A DNA stretch of 34,799 nucleotides, taken from Paracoccaceae bacterium. Lineage in GTDB: Bacteria > Pseudomonadota > Alphaproteobacteria > Rhodobacterales > Rhodobacteraceae. Positions within the stretch are counted from its first letter, which is position 1. The number at the start of each line of letters is the position of its first letter. The stretch is from the NCBI GenBank assembly GCA_013042605.1, contig JABDPT010000049.1, positions 1 to 34,799 on the forward strand, in the 5' to 3' direction. Below are positions 25,442-33,259 of this stretch, in pieces. The notes under the pieces are model-generated. The model worked only from the letters and a program-made list of their open reading frames with translations, searched no databases and had not been told where the DNA came from. A program made the position numbers and the translations under genes.

Positions 25442-26875
25442 TTAGGTCGGCCCGATCGGTGCACATTCGACATTGCGGGCGGTCAGGCGGCGGCAGGCAA
25501 GCTCTGCCTCATCGGCGCTTAGTCCGACGAAGTTCGCATCGAATCCACCCGACCGTTTGACGACCTTGCGCAGGGCCTCGTCCAGCGTTCCAAGCTCAAG
25601 CAAAGCTGTCTGCAACAGCACACGCTCGGCCTGATGGCGCGAGCCGAAGCGGCCCACGTTGATGCCGAAATGGCGCCCGCCCGAGGTTGAGAGGCGGGTC
25701 ACCACCTCGACCGCATCGGGGTCGGGCGCAGGCGCGGTCGCGGCCTTGGCCGCACCGGTCATCACCGCCTCGGCGGGCCGGGGGCGTGGGGCGCGGTCGG
25801 GGATAAGGGTGGCCACCTGTTGGTTCAGATCGACGATCGGGGCCTTGGCGTCTTCTTCGAGATCGACCAGGGCCAGTGTCTGAGAGATGTTTTCCTGCAG
25901 CGCGACCAGCACGGCGGCATCCGGTTCTGCGCCCGGGCGTGCCGTCGGGCGCGGGCTTTTTGCGACCGCCAGAACCGTGCGCACGGTCTTTCCAGCCGGG
26001 GCGCCCTCGGCCGGCGGATAGACCGGTTTTGCCGGTTTGCGCACGGCGACACGGCTTGGCGCGCGGCGGAACCCCATATCGAGCAGTTCGGCCACCCGCG
26101 CGTTGCGCGTTGCGGTGGACCGTCCACCAAAGACGGTCGCGATGATCCGTTCCTGCCCGCGTTCGGCCGAGGCGACGAGGTTGAAACCAGCCGCGCGGGT
26201 ATAGCCCGTCTTGATCCCGTCCGCGCCACGATAGGCGCCTAACAGGCGGCGGTTGGTGTTGTTCACCTGTTTCAGACCGGCATCGGTGCTTTTGCGGGAA
26301 AAGAGGTTGTAATACTCCGGATAGTCGTAGAACAGCCGCCGGCCCATCGTCGTCATGTCGCGCGCCGTCGACAGGTGCCCGCTTTCGGTCAGGCCGTGGG
26401 CGTTCTTGAACGTGGTGCGGTTCATGCCAAGCGCCTTGGCTGTGCGATTCATGCGGCGGGCAAAGCCGGCTTCCGACCCTTCGATGGCCTCGGCGATTGC
26501 GGTGGCGGCGTCATTGGCCGATTTTACCGCTGCAGCGCGAATGAGATAGCGCAGCGCAATCTTCTGACCCGCCCGCAGGCCCAGTTTCGAGGGCGGTTCG
26601 GCGGCGGCCTTTTTCGAGATTTTCACCTTTGTATCAAGGGAAATCTGCCCGCGTTCGACCGCTTCGAACGCGACATAAAGCGTCATCATCTTGGTAAGCG
26701 ATGCGGGGTGCAGCCGGGTGTCGGCATTGCGTGAATGCAGCACCTCGCCCGAGCGCGCGTCGATGACCATCGCCGCATAGGGTGCCGCCTGCGCGCCAAG
26801 CGGTGCGAACGCAAGCATCAGGATCAGGAATAGGAACGGGAATACGCGGGCACACTGCCCCGATACGGTTGCCAC
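25442..26875 (-). CDS. D-alanyl-D-alanine carboxypeptidase (PBP5/6 family) with SPOR-like C-terminus
   Basis: A 477-residue penicillin-binding protein that trims the terminal D-Ala of peptidoglycan peptides in the periplasm. The signal segment is VFPFLFLILMLAFAPLGAQA, cut before APYAAMVIDARSGEV. Catalytic motifs: SLTK (S59-K62), SAN (119-121) and KTG (222-224, in GIKTGYT). A Pro/Ala-rich linker (residues about 275-385) leads to a SPOR-like domain (HFGINVGRFGSRHQAERVLL to the end), expected to bind septal peptidoglycan. It replaces the usual C-terminal membrane anchor of PBP5. The start is GTG 26875, preceded by AGGCAGG about 9 bases away; this start is uncertain. Confidence 0.9.
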   Translation of the reverse strand: MATVSGQCARVFPFLFLILMLAFAPLGAQAAPYAAMVIDARSGEVLHSRNADTRLHPASLTKMMTLYVAFEAVERGQISLDTKVKISKKAAAEPPSKLGLRAGQKIALRYLIRAAAVKSANDAATAIAEAIEGSEAGFARRMNRTAKALGMNRTTFKNAHGLTESGHLSTARDMTTMGRRLFYDYPEYYNLFSRKSTDAGLKQVNNTNRRLLGAYRGADGIKTGYTRAAGFNLVASAERGQERIIATVFGGRSTATRNARVAELLDMGFRRAPSRVAVRKPAKPVYPPAEGAPAGKTVRTVLAVAKSPRPTARPGAEPDAAVLVALQENISQTLALVDLEEDAKAPIVDLNQQVATLIPDRAPRPRPAEAVMTGAAKAATAPAPDPDAVEVVTRLSTSGGRHFGINVGRFGSRHQAERVLLQTALLELGTLDEALRKVVKRSGGFDANFVGLSADEAELACRRLTARNVECAPIGPT

Positions 26876-26999
26876 GAACGCCTGCCTTTTTCTGCCTCTG
26901 CGGCCGGATCTTTGTCCGGTCCGTCATTGTTAGGGTTAACCTAGCACAGCGGATTCCATCGGAAAACCGTCTAAATTCAACAAGTTCCGTAGAAGTTTA

Positions 27000-27011
27000 T
27001 TGACCTGTCAA
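27000..27011. promoter_or_regulatory. Short perfect palindrome upstream of the carboxypeptidase gene
   Basis: TTGAC-CT-GTCAA, a perfect 5+5 inverted repeat in an AT-rich gap between the carboxypeptidase start (26875) and the HAD hydrolase stop (27049). On the minus strand it contains TTGACA, a consensus -35 hexamer, though no good -10 sits 16-18 bases on. It could be an operator; the length is close to chance expectation. Confidence 0.25.
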
Positions 27012-27048
27012 CATTTTGTGGTTTCTGGCATAAAGCACACAATATATG

Positions 27049-27747
27049 CTATTCTGTCGTAATCCCGGCCACCAAATCAGCCAGCCCTTCAAGCGTCTCA
27101 AGCTCTCGAAACCGGGTATGGCCTTCGGGCGCGTCGTCATGCTCAAGCGCCCATGTGTGTTCGTGGGGCACGAAAACGCCCCACGCCCCCGCCTCGATCG
27201 CCGGAACCACGTCCGACCGAAGCGAGTTGCCGACCATCATCGACGCCGCCGGTCCGGGCCCGGCACGTCCGAAAATCTCGGTATAGGTGGCGACAGTCTT
27301 GTGCGACACGATCTCGACCCCATCGAACAACTCACCCAGCCCCGATTGCGCAAGTTTGCGTTCCTGATCCAGAAGATCGCCTTTTGTTATAAGCAACAGC
27401 GTGTGGTGCGGGGCCAGCGCTTCAACGGCCGCCCGCGCATGGGGCATAAGCTCGATCGGGTGCTGAAGCATCTCTTGTCCTGCATCGATCAGGGCGCGAA
27501 TCACGCTTGCAGGCACGCGGTCCTCGGTGACGTCGAGGGCGGTTTCGATCATCGACAGCACGAACCCCTTGATGCCAAATCCGTATTGCCCGAGGTTGCG
27601 CTCTTCCGCTTCCAGCAGCCTCTCATACAAGAGATCCCTCTCGACGAAGTCTCCCAGAAGTGCGGCAAACCGCTCCTGGGTCATGCGAAAGAACTGTTCG
27701 TTCTGCCAAAGCGTGTCGTCGGCATCAAAGCCGATGGTCGTGATCAT
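27049..27747 (-). CDS. HAD family hydrolase
   Basis: A 232-residue haloacid dehalogenase-like phosphatase. Motif I is FDADDTLW (nucleophile D8, acid D10). Motif II is LLLITKGD (Thr). Motif III Lys lies in [11 protein letters not shown], and motif IV is [20 protein letters not shown]. The helical cap after motif I (residues about 15-95) places it in the group of small-molecule phosphatases such as phosphoglycolate phosphatase or YjjG; the substrate is not readable. ATG 27747 lies about 105 bases from the divergent clpS. Confidence 0.87.
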   Translation of the reverse strand: MITTIGFDADDTLWQNEQFFRMTQERFAALLGDFVERDLLYERLLEAEERNLGQYGFGIKGFVLSMIETALDVTEDRVPASVIRALIDAGQEMLQHPIELMPHARAAVEALAPHHTLLLITKGDLLDQERKLAQSGLGELFDGVEIVSHKTVATYTEIFGRAGPGPAASMMVGNSLRSDVVPAIEAGAWGVFVPHEHTWALEHDDAPEGHTRFRELETLEGLADLVAGITTE

Positions 27748-27780
27748 GGCACCTGTCCGGGCATTTCGTGTTGTTAACCC

Positions 27781-27808
27781 TTTTCACAGCAGCATCAGCG
27801 ATTATATT
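27781..27808 (+). promoter_or_regulatory. Possible clpS promoter
   Basis: TTTTCA (27781-27786) and TATATT (27803-27808) are 16 bases apart in the AT-rich gap before clpS, about 45 bases ahead of the start codon. The -10 match is good, the -35 match poor. Confidence 0.3.
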
Positions 27809-27853
27809 GTCGGCTCTATCCCAACAAGTCCTCAGGCAGCGAAACCGACATCC

Positions 27854-28198
27854 ATGTCATATCTTCTGAAGATGTCCGAAAACGACAAACCCGGCGGTAA
27901 CGACGGTGATGCCAGTGTCGTGCTTGAGACGAAGACAAAGACGCAGCGACCGCCGCTTTACAAGGTGCTGCTTCTCAATGACGACTTCACGCCGATGGAA
28001 TTCGTCGTGCACGTGCTCGAGCGGTTCTTTGGCATGACCCACGCGCAGTCCTTCGAACTGATGCTGACGGTTCACAAGAAGGGCGTCGCGGTGGTTGGCG
28101 TCTTTTCGCACGAGATCGCGGAAACCAAGGTCAGCCAGGTGATGGATTTCGCACGCCGGCATCAGCATCCGCTGCAATGCACCATGGAAAAGGAATAG
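27854..28198 (+). CDS. clpS: ATP-dependent Clp protease adaptor ClpS
   Basis: A 114-residue ClpS, the N-end-rule adaptor that delivers proteins with bulky N-terminal residues to ClpAP. The folded core is clear: [59 protein letters not shown], ending [11 protein letters not shown]. The first 35 residues are the usual disordered extension. Two starts are possible, ATG 27854 ([11 protein letters not shown]) and ATG 27872 (MSENDKPGG); neither has a strong ribosome binding site, so the longer one is listed. An even longer open frame upstream is not coding. ClpA itself is not in the window. The rsmC-like gene starts 19 bases after the stop. Confidence 0.95.
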   Translation: MSYLLKMSENDKPGGNDGDASVVLETKTKTQRPPLYKVLLLNDDFTPMEFVVHVLERFFGMTHAQSFELMLTVHKKGVAVVGVFSHEIAETKVSQVMDFARRHQHPLQCTMEKE

Positions 28199-28217
28199 GG
28201 CGCAGGCCCTGACCGAC

Positions 28218-29204
28218 ATGACCCCGACACGACTGGACCTTGCGCTGGGCGATGGCTTGGCTGTGCTGCCTGACGGGCCGGTGGCGGTTTTCGGTGCGCG
28301 CGCGAACAGCGATCTGTCCTCTCTGCGCGGGCGCGATGTGCATGTGGTGCAGCGGTTCTGGCCCGATGTCGCGGCCTTGCGCGCGGCGGGATGGGAAGCG
28401 GGGCCTCAGGTGCCCGAACAAGTTGCCGCGTCAGTGGTGTTTCTGCCCCGCTCCAAGGCCGAAGCGCGGGCGGTGATTGCCCAAGCAGTGGCCGTCTCAC
28501 GCGGGCCGGTCATCGTCGACGGACAAAAGACCGACGGTATTGAAAGCGTCCTTCGCGATGCCCGCCGTGTCGCAGATGTATCGGGCGTCCTGTCCAAACA
28601 CCACGGCAAGCTCTTTTCAATTGCACCCGGCGGCGATTTTGCAAGCTGGGCAGACCCCGGGGACCTGCACCCTGCGCCCGGGTTCGTCACACGGGTTGGT
28701 GTGTTTTCAGCCGACAAGGTTGACCGGGGTTCGGCGGTGCTTGCCGACCTCTTGCCCGCGCGACTACCGGCGAGAGTGGCTGATTTCGGTGCCGGCTGGG
28801 GGTTTCTTTCGCGCGCCATTCTAGAGCGGGACGGCGTCACAAGCCTTGATGTGATCGAGGCGGATCATCGAGCGCTTGAATGCGCGCGCCGCAATATAAC
28901 CGATGACCGGGCGCGGTTTCATTGGGCCGATGTTGCCGGATTCGTCCCCGAAACGCGGCTTGATGCCGTCATCACCAACCCGCCGTTTCACACATCGCGC
29001 GCGGCAGACCCGGCGCTGGGCGCGGGTTTCATCGCGGCGGCGGCGCGGGTATTGGCACCTTTTGGGCAGCTCTGGCTGGTGGCAAACCGCCATTTGCCCT
29101 ATGAAAAGACGCTGACCGCAGCCTTCACGGAACTGCGTGAGGTCAGAAACGACCCCGCGTTTAAGGTTTACCACGCGTCCCGGCCCCGCAGGCCGCGCGG
29201 ATAG
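28218..29204 (+). CDS. rsmC: RsmC-like 16S rRNA (guanine-N2) methyltransferase
   Basis: A 328-residue class I SAM-dependent methyltransferase with the two-domain plan of RsmC (G1207 of 16S rRNA). The degenerate N-terminal half (residues 1-165) includes VFLPRSKAEARAVIAQAVAV and SKHHGKLFS. The C-terminal half has the SAM loop VADFGAGWGFLS, acidic LDVIEADHRALECARRN, and catalytic motif IV VITNPPFHTSRAADPALGAG. The end FKVYHASRPRR is typical. RsmC and related enzymes are hard to tell apart by sequence, so the target base is an inference. The stop TAG at 29202-29204 lies against the AGGAGA that serves the next gene, hinting at coupled translation. Confidence 0.85.
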   Translation: MTPTRLDLALGDGLAVLPDGPVAVFGARANSDLSSLRGRDVHVVQRFWPDVAALRAAGWEAGPQVPEQVAASVVFLPRSKAEARAVIAQAVAVSRGPVIVDGQKTDGIESVLRDARRVADVSGVLSKHHGKLFSIAPGGDFASWADPGDLHPAPGFVTRVGVFSADKVDRGSAVLADLLPARLPARVADFGAGWGFLSRAILERDGVTSLDVIEADHRALECARRNITDDRARFHWADVAGFVPETRLDAVITNPPFHTSRAADPALGAGFIAAAARVLAPFGQLWLVANRHLPYEKTLTAAFTELREVRNDPAFKVYHASRPRRPRG

Positions 29205-29214
29205 GAGACAGCCC

Positions 29215-30024
29215 ATGTCCTTTTCAATCGCAGGCAAGACCGCCGTTGTCACAGGGGCGGCCAATGGCGTGGGGCTGGCGATTGCCCGCCATTTCGCCGA
29301 CCGCGAGGCGAATGTGATGTTCGCCGATATGGACGAAAAGAAGCTTGTCGCCGAACTGGGCGATGCGGCCGGTGATGATAGCAACACGCGCTATTTCGCC
29401 GGCGACCTTCGCCAGAAGCTGACGATTGCGAACCTTTTGTCCGCGACGATCGATGCGTTCGATCGCGTGGATATTCTGGTCAATGCCAGTCGTCAGATGC
29501 TGGCGGCCGATCCGCTGAACCCCGATGATGACGCGGTGACCCAGCTTTTGAACCAGAACCTGATCACATCTCTGCGCCTCACCCAGCTTTTCGCCCGCCG
29601 CATGATCGCACAGGCCGAAAAAGACGGTCAGACCGAAGGACCGGTCGGGTCGATCATCAACCTGTCATCTATCGCCGCGCGGCGCACGCAACCTGAACTG
29701 CTGGCCTATTCGGTCAGTTCGGCGGCGCTTGATCAGATGACCCGCTCGATGGCGGTGGCGTTGGCCGAGCATCGCATTCGCGTCAACGCCGTGGCTTTCG
29801 GCAGCGTCATGAGTGCCTCGCTTCAGGGCGCGCTCAAGGAAAACGGCGATTTCCGTGAACAGATCATCGACCACACGCCTCTGTCGCGGATCGCGAGCGC
29901 GGCTGAACTTGGCGAAGTCGCGCAGTTTCTGGCGTCAGACGGCTCCGCGTTCATGACCGGTCAGATCCTGACCGTCGATGGCGGGCGCACGCTTGTCGAT
30001 GCCGTGGTTGCGCCGGCGCATTAA
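29215..30024 (+). CDS. SDR family protein with altered active site
   Basis: A 269-residue short-chain dehydrogenase/reductase fold. The cofactor loop TGAANGVG (13-20) is intact. The NNAG strand motif is changed to VNASRQ (89-94). The catalytic Ser is present in IINLSS (147-152). In the YxxxK motif the Tyr (Y165) is present but the Lys position holds Ser169 (YSVSSAALDQM). The usual NxxxPG reads NAVAFGSV. It ends FLASDGSAFMTGQILTVDGG, as normal SDRs do. Cofactor binding therefore looks possible, but classical catalysis does not. ATG 29215 has AGGAGA at 29203-29208, 6 bases upstream, overlapping the rsmC stop. Substrate unknown. Confidence 0.85.
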   Translation: MSFSIAGKTAVVTGAANGVGLAIARHFADREANVMFADMDEKKLVAELGDAAGDDSNTRYFAGDLRQKLTIANLLSATIDAFDRVDILVNASRQMLAADPLNPDDDAVTQLLNQNLITSLRLTQLFARRMIAQAEKDGQTEGPVGSIINLSSIAARRTQPELLAYSVSSAALDQMTRSMAVALAEHRIRVNAVAFGSVMSASLQGALKENGDFREQIIDHTPLSRIASAAELGEVAQFLASDGSAFMTGQILTVDGGRTLVDAVVAPAH

Positions 30025-30389
30025 GCCAGAGCGTCACACGCCTTCAGATCGCGGCGCGTGCGCACTTCAAGCTCAAGACGCTTGGCTTCCAGATCGGCAA
30101 GCTTGCGCTCCTCGGCTGCGCGATCGAACGCCACGGGCCTGTCGCGATATTCCGTTTCACGCTGCGTACACAGAACCGCGCGCCCCCGGTTTCCGGCACA
30201 AAAGGATATTCCGATGGATGTATCCGGCTCTTTCTCGATCGCATAGCCACGCTCAAGATTGGCGCGGGTTTCGGCGATAAGCCTGTTTACCACGCGCAAA
30301 TCCTCGGTCGCGTCAGCGATGCAGCGCTGTTCGGGTGTCGCACAGGCCGTCAAAAGCAGCAGCGGGGCGATCAAAAAGAGACGAATCAT
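30021..30389 (-). CDS. Small cysteine-containing lipoprotein, function unknown
   Basis: A 122-residue protein with a lipoprotein signal: MIRLFLIAPLLLLTAC, lipobox LTAC with lipidated Cys16. Four further cysteines (23, 64, 74, 118) could form two disulfides in the periplasm. Residues about 85-115 (AFDRAAEERKLADLEAKRLE) are a charged helix likely to form a coiled coil. I do not recognise the family. It is convergent with the SDR gene, overlapping it by 4 bases, and divergent from hemF. Confidence 0.75.
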   Translation of the reverse strand: MIRLFLIAPLLLLTACATPEQRCIADATEDLRVVNRLIAETRANLERGYAIEKEPDTSIGISFCAGNRGRAVLCTQRETEYRDRPVAFDRAAEERKLADLEAKRLELEVRTRRDLKACDALA

Positions 30390-30514
30390 GAAACCTCACA
30401 ATGCGGGAACGGGCCGATCTTAGCAGAGTGTCGCAGAAGCACTAAAGCGCCACGTCAGGATATGGCGAGCGTGCCCCAAAGCTGTTAGCAGATCGTCAAG
30501 CAAAGCGAAGTGAG

Positions 30515-31411
30515 ATGAAGATGACGGATGTATTCGATGACCGCAAAGCACGCGCATCGGCGTGGTTCCGGCAGTTGCGCGACGATATCGTGGCGGCGTT
30601 CGAGGGACTGGAAGATACCCAGACCAAGGGGCCCTTCGCCGACCAGGCCGCGGGCCGTTTCGAGGTCAGTGAAACCAAGCGCGCGTCAGATGACGGGTCG
30701 GATGCCGGCGGCGGTTTGATGAGCGTGATGCGCGGGGGCCGCGTCTTCGAAAAGGTCGGCGTCAACGTCTCGACCGTCTATGGCAAGCTGGGCGAGCGCG
30801 CGCAAAAGGCGATGGCCGCGCGTGGCGTACCGGGCATGGAAGACGACCCCCGTTTCTGGGCCAGCGGCATCAGCCTTGTCGCCCATATGCAAAACCCGCA
30901 TTCCCCCGCCGTTCACATGAACACACGGATGTTCTGGACGCCGGGCGCGTGGTGGTTCGGCGGCGGCTCCGACCTGAACCCGTGCATCGAATACGACGAA
31001 GACACAGCGCATTTTCATGCCGTTCAGAAAGAGCATTGCGACCGGCACTACCCCGACTACTACGACCGCTACAAGGCTTGGGCGGATGAGTATTTCTTCG
31101 TTCCGCACCGGGGTCGCGCGCGCGGGGTCGGCGGTATCTTCTACGATGATCACAACACCGGCGATTGGGAGGCTGATTTCGCCTTTACCCAGGACGTAGG
31201 CCGCGCCTTCCTGCCCGCCTTCCTGCCGATCACCGAAAAGCGCCGAAACACGCCCTGGACCGACGCCGACAAGGACGCACAGCTTGTCCATCGCGGCCTT
31301 TATGCCGAATACAACCTTGTTTACGACCGCGGCACGAAGTTCGGGCTCGAGACCGGGCATGATGCCAATGCGGTGCTGATGAGCCTGCCGCCGCTGGCCA
31401 AGTGGGTCTGA
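30515..31411 (+). CDS. hemF: Oxygen-dependent coproporphyrinogen III oxidase
   Basis: A 298-residue HemF, converting coproporphyrinogen III to protoporphyrinogen IX with O2 in the cytoplasm. Family blocks are AVHMNTRMFWTPGAWWFGGG, SDLNPCIEYDEDTAHFHAVQ, and RGRARGVGGIFYDDHNTGDW. The C-terminal RGLYAEYNLVYDRGTKFGLE and SLPPLAKWV are also typical. Length is normal. Two close in-frame ATGs (30515 and 30521) are possible starts; GAAGTGAG precedes the first. The cobT gene starts one base after the stop, so hemF heads a hemF-cobT-cobS operon. No FNR-type site (TTGAT-N4-ATCAA) is visible in the 125 bases upstream. Confidence 0.96.
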   Translation: MKMTDVFDDRKARASAWFRQLRDDIVAAFEGLEDTQTKGPFADQAAGRFEVSETKRASDDGSDAGGGLMSVMRGGRVFEKVGVNVSTVYGKLGERAQKAMAARGVPGMEDDPRFWASGISLVAHMQNPHSPAVHMNTRMFWTPGAWWFGGGSDLNPCIEYDEDTAHFHAVQKEHCDRHYPDYYDRYKAWADEYFFVPHRGRARGVGGIFYDDHNTGDWEADFAFTQDVGRAFLPAFLPITEKRRNTPWTDADKDAQLVHRGLYAEYNLVYDRGTKFGLETGHDANAVLMSLPPLAKWV

Positions 31412-31412
31412 C

Positions 31413-32426
31413 GTGACCGGCCCTGATCTGGCGTTTGACGCGGCACTTCAGGCCACGCTCGATGGAAAGACCAAGCCGCAGGGCGCGCTGGGCCGGATCG
31501 AAGAGGTCGCCGCGGTTCTGGCGCGCGTGCAGCACAGCCTGACCCCGCGCGCCGAAACCTGCCGCCATGTCATCTTTGCCGCCGATCACGGGATCGCTGC
31601 GGAAGGCGTGTCGGCCTATCCGCAAGCTGTTACCCGCGAGATGGTGAAGAACTTTCTGGCGGGCGGCGCGGCGGCCAATGTCTTTGCGCGCCGGTTCGGT
31701 GTCGATCTTGCCGTCGTCGATGCCGGTATTGCAGGAGTTCCGCTTGGGCTCAAAGGGCTGATCGACGCGCGCATCGGCGCGGGCACGGCCAACGCCCTGA
31801 CCGGCCCGGCAATGACAGCCGATGACTGCGCGCGCGCGATTGACGCCGGGGCGCTTATCGCAGGCGACGGCACAAGTGATGCCGCGTCCTTCGGCGAAAT
31901 GGGTATCGGCAACACCTCCTCTGCGGCGCTGGTCGCGGCCAAACTGACCGGGGTTCCGGTCGCAGATTACGTCGGGCGCGGCACCGGGCTTGACGATGCC
32001 GGGCTGGAGGCAAAGGCCGACGTTTTGAACCGCGCGGCGGCGCGCACCGAGGACCGGTTGGAAGCGCGCGTTGCCCTTGCCGAATATGGCGGATTCGAGA
32101 TCGCGATGATGGCGGGGGCGATGGCGGCGGCCGCCGAACAGGGCCAGCTTGTCATCGTCGATGGCTTCATCGCCACGGTCGCGGCGGCCTGTGCGATGGA
32201 GTTCGCGCCGGGATGCGAACGCGCGATGATTTTCGCGCATCTCTCGGCCGAACCCGGCCACACGCGGCTTTGCGACGCCATCGATGTGCGCCCGCTTCTG
32301 CATTTGGACATGCGGCTGGGCGAGGGGACGGGCGCGCTTCTTTGCTGGCCGCTGGTACAGGCGGCCGCCGCGATGCTTTGCGACATGGCCAGCTTCGACA
32401 GCGCGGGCGTGAGCGGCAAGGCATGA
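31413..32426 (+). CDS. cobT: Nicotinate-nucleotide-dimethylbenzimidazole phosphoribosyltransferase
   Basis: A 337-residue CobT that makes alpha-ribazole phosphate from dimethylbenzimidazole and NaMN for the lower ligand of cobalamin. Conserved blocks: KPQGALGRIEEVAAVLARVQ, FAADHGIAAEGVSAYPQAVT, GEMGIGNTSSAALVAAKLTG and YVGRGTGLDDAGLEAKADVL. The catalytic Glu is E304 in RLGEGTGALL. The start is GTG 31413, one base after the hemF stop, with the ribosome binding site lying inside hemF. Its stop overlaps cobS by 4 bases (ATGA). This is the nicotinate-nucleotide CobT, not the cobaltochelatase subunit of the same name. Confidence 0.95.
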   Translation: MTGPDLAFDAALQATLDGKTKPQGALGRIEEVAAVLARVQHSLTPRAETCRHVIFAADHGIAAEGVSAYPQAVTREMVKNFLAGGAAANVFARRFGVDLAVVDAGIAGVPLGLKGLIDARIGAGTANALTGPAMTADDCARAIDAGALIAGDGTSDAASFGEMGIGNTSSAALVAAKLTGVPVADYVGRGTGLDDAGLEAKADVLNRAAARTEDRLEARVALAEYGGFEIAMMAGAMAAAAEQGQLVIVDGFIATVAAACAMEFAPGCERAMIFAHLSAEPGHTRLCDAIDVRPLLHLDMRLGEGTGALLCWPLVQAAAAMLCDMASFDSAGVSGKA

Positions 32427-33190
32427 GGGCCCGGTTCGCTGAAGAGTGGGTGATCTTCCTGCTTGCGGTGCAGTTTCTGACGCGACTTCCGGTGCCCGCC
32501 GATCCGGGATATAGCGAGGCGCGGATGGAAGCGACGCCACGCTGGTACCCCGCCGTCGGTGCGGTCGTGGGGGCGATTGCCGCATTGGTCTTTCTGCTCG
32601 CCGCTAAGATCTTTGATGGCGCGCTTGTTCCGGTTCTGCTTTCAACCGCTGCGGGGATAATCGCCACCGGCGCATTCCACGAGGATGGCTTTGCCGATTG
32701 CTGCGACGGGCTGGGCGGTGCGGTGACCCGTGAACGCGCGCTCGAGATCATGCGCGACAGCCGCCTCGGAACCTATGGCGCGGCAGGTCTGGGCCTCTTG
32801 CTCGCGGTCAAGGTCGCCGCCTTGTCAGGGATCGCGCCCGCGCTTCTGCCAGCGGTTCTGATCGCGGGCCATGCCGCCAGCCGCACCTCTTCGGTTCTTG
32901 TCATCGCGACCTCGGAATACGTGCGCGACCACGGCACCGGTAAACCCATCGCTCGCGGCACATCCGGCCTCTTGCTGGCGGTGGCGTTTGGCGTCGCGGC
33001 CCTTATACCCCTTGCGCTGATCGCGGGGGGGCAGGTGGCCGCCGCTGCCCTGCTCGGCCTTGTCCTCGGCCATGTCGCCATGCGCCGCGTTTTCGAACGC
33101 CGTCTTGGCGGGTATACCGGCGACTGCCTTGGCGCTGTGCAGCAGGTGAGCGAGACCGGCCTTTACCTCGGCGTACTGGCCCTGGTCTAG
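32423..33190 (+). CDS. cobS: Adenosylcobinamide-GDP ribazoletransferase (cobalamin synthase)
   Basis: A 255-residue integral membrane enzyme joining adenosylcobinamide-GDP to alpha-ribazole (phosphate), the last assembly step of cobalamin. It opens with VIFLLAVQFLTRLPVPADPG, then WYPAVGAVVGAIAAL. The acidic motif is GAFHEDGFADCCDGLGG followed by MRDSRLGTYGAAGLGL, both characteristic. It ends RRLGGYTGDCLGAVQQVSET. Several hydrophobic segments are present. ATG 32423 overlaps the cobT stop. A 12-base GGGCGC/GCGCCC palindrome follows the stop directly (33191-33202). Confidence 0.95.
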   Translation: MRARFAEEWVIFLLAVQFLTRLPVPADPGYSEARMEATPRWYPAVGAVVGAIAALVFLLAAKIFDGALVPVLLSTAAGIIATGAFHEDGFADCCDGLGGAVTRERALEIMRDSRLGTYGAAGLGLLLAVKVAALSGIAPALLPAVLIAGHAASRTSSVLVIATSEYVRDHGTGKPIARGTSGLLLAVAFGVAALIPLALIAGGQVAAAALLGLVLGHVAMRRVFERRLGGYTGDCLGAVQQVSETGLYLGVLALV

Positions 33191-33208
33191 GGCGCGCGCC
33201 CGCCCCGT

Positions 33209-33239
33209 CTTCTGGCCGTAAATATTCCCGCCGGAGGCT
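33209..33239. repeat. Single arm of the dispersed intergenic repeat
   Basis: TCTTCTGGCCGTAAATATTC followed by CCGCCGGAGGC closely matches the right arm of the inverted repeat at 12147-12178, differing at a few central positions. Here it is alone, in the 69-base gap between convergent cobS and hemE. No pairing partner is seen nearby. Confidence 0.75.
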
Positions 33240-33259
33240 CCCGTCGGTGCCGCGGGACG

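Noticed and set aside
27527-27853. Long N-terminal extension of ClpS
   Set aside because: It overlaps the HAD gene on the other strand and crosses the likely promoter; ClpS proteins are about 100-115 residues.
30390-30514. Cobalamin riboswitch or FNR site ahead of hemF-cobT-cobS
   Set aside because: The gap is only 125 bases and shows neither the B12-box type sequence nor a TTGAT-N4-ATCAA site.
31230-32585. A 451-codon open frame on the minus strand
   Set aside because: Antisense of hemF and cobT, both with full catalytic motifs. The frame has no recognisable domain.
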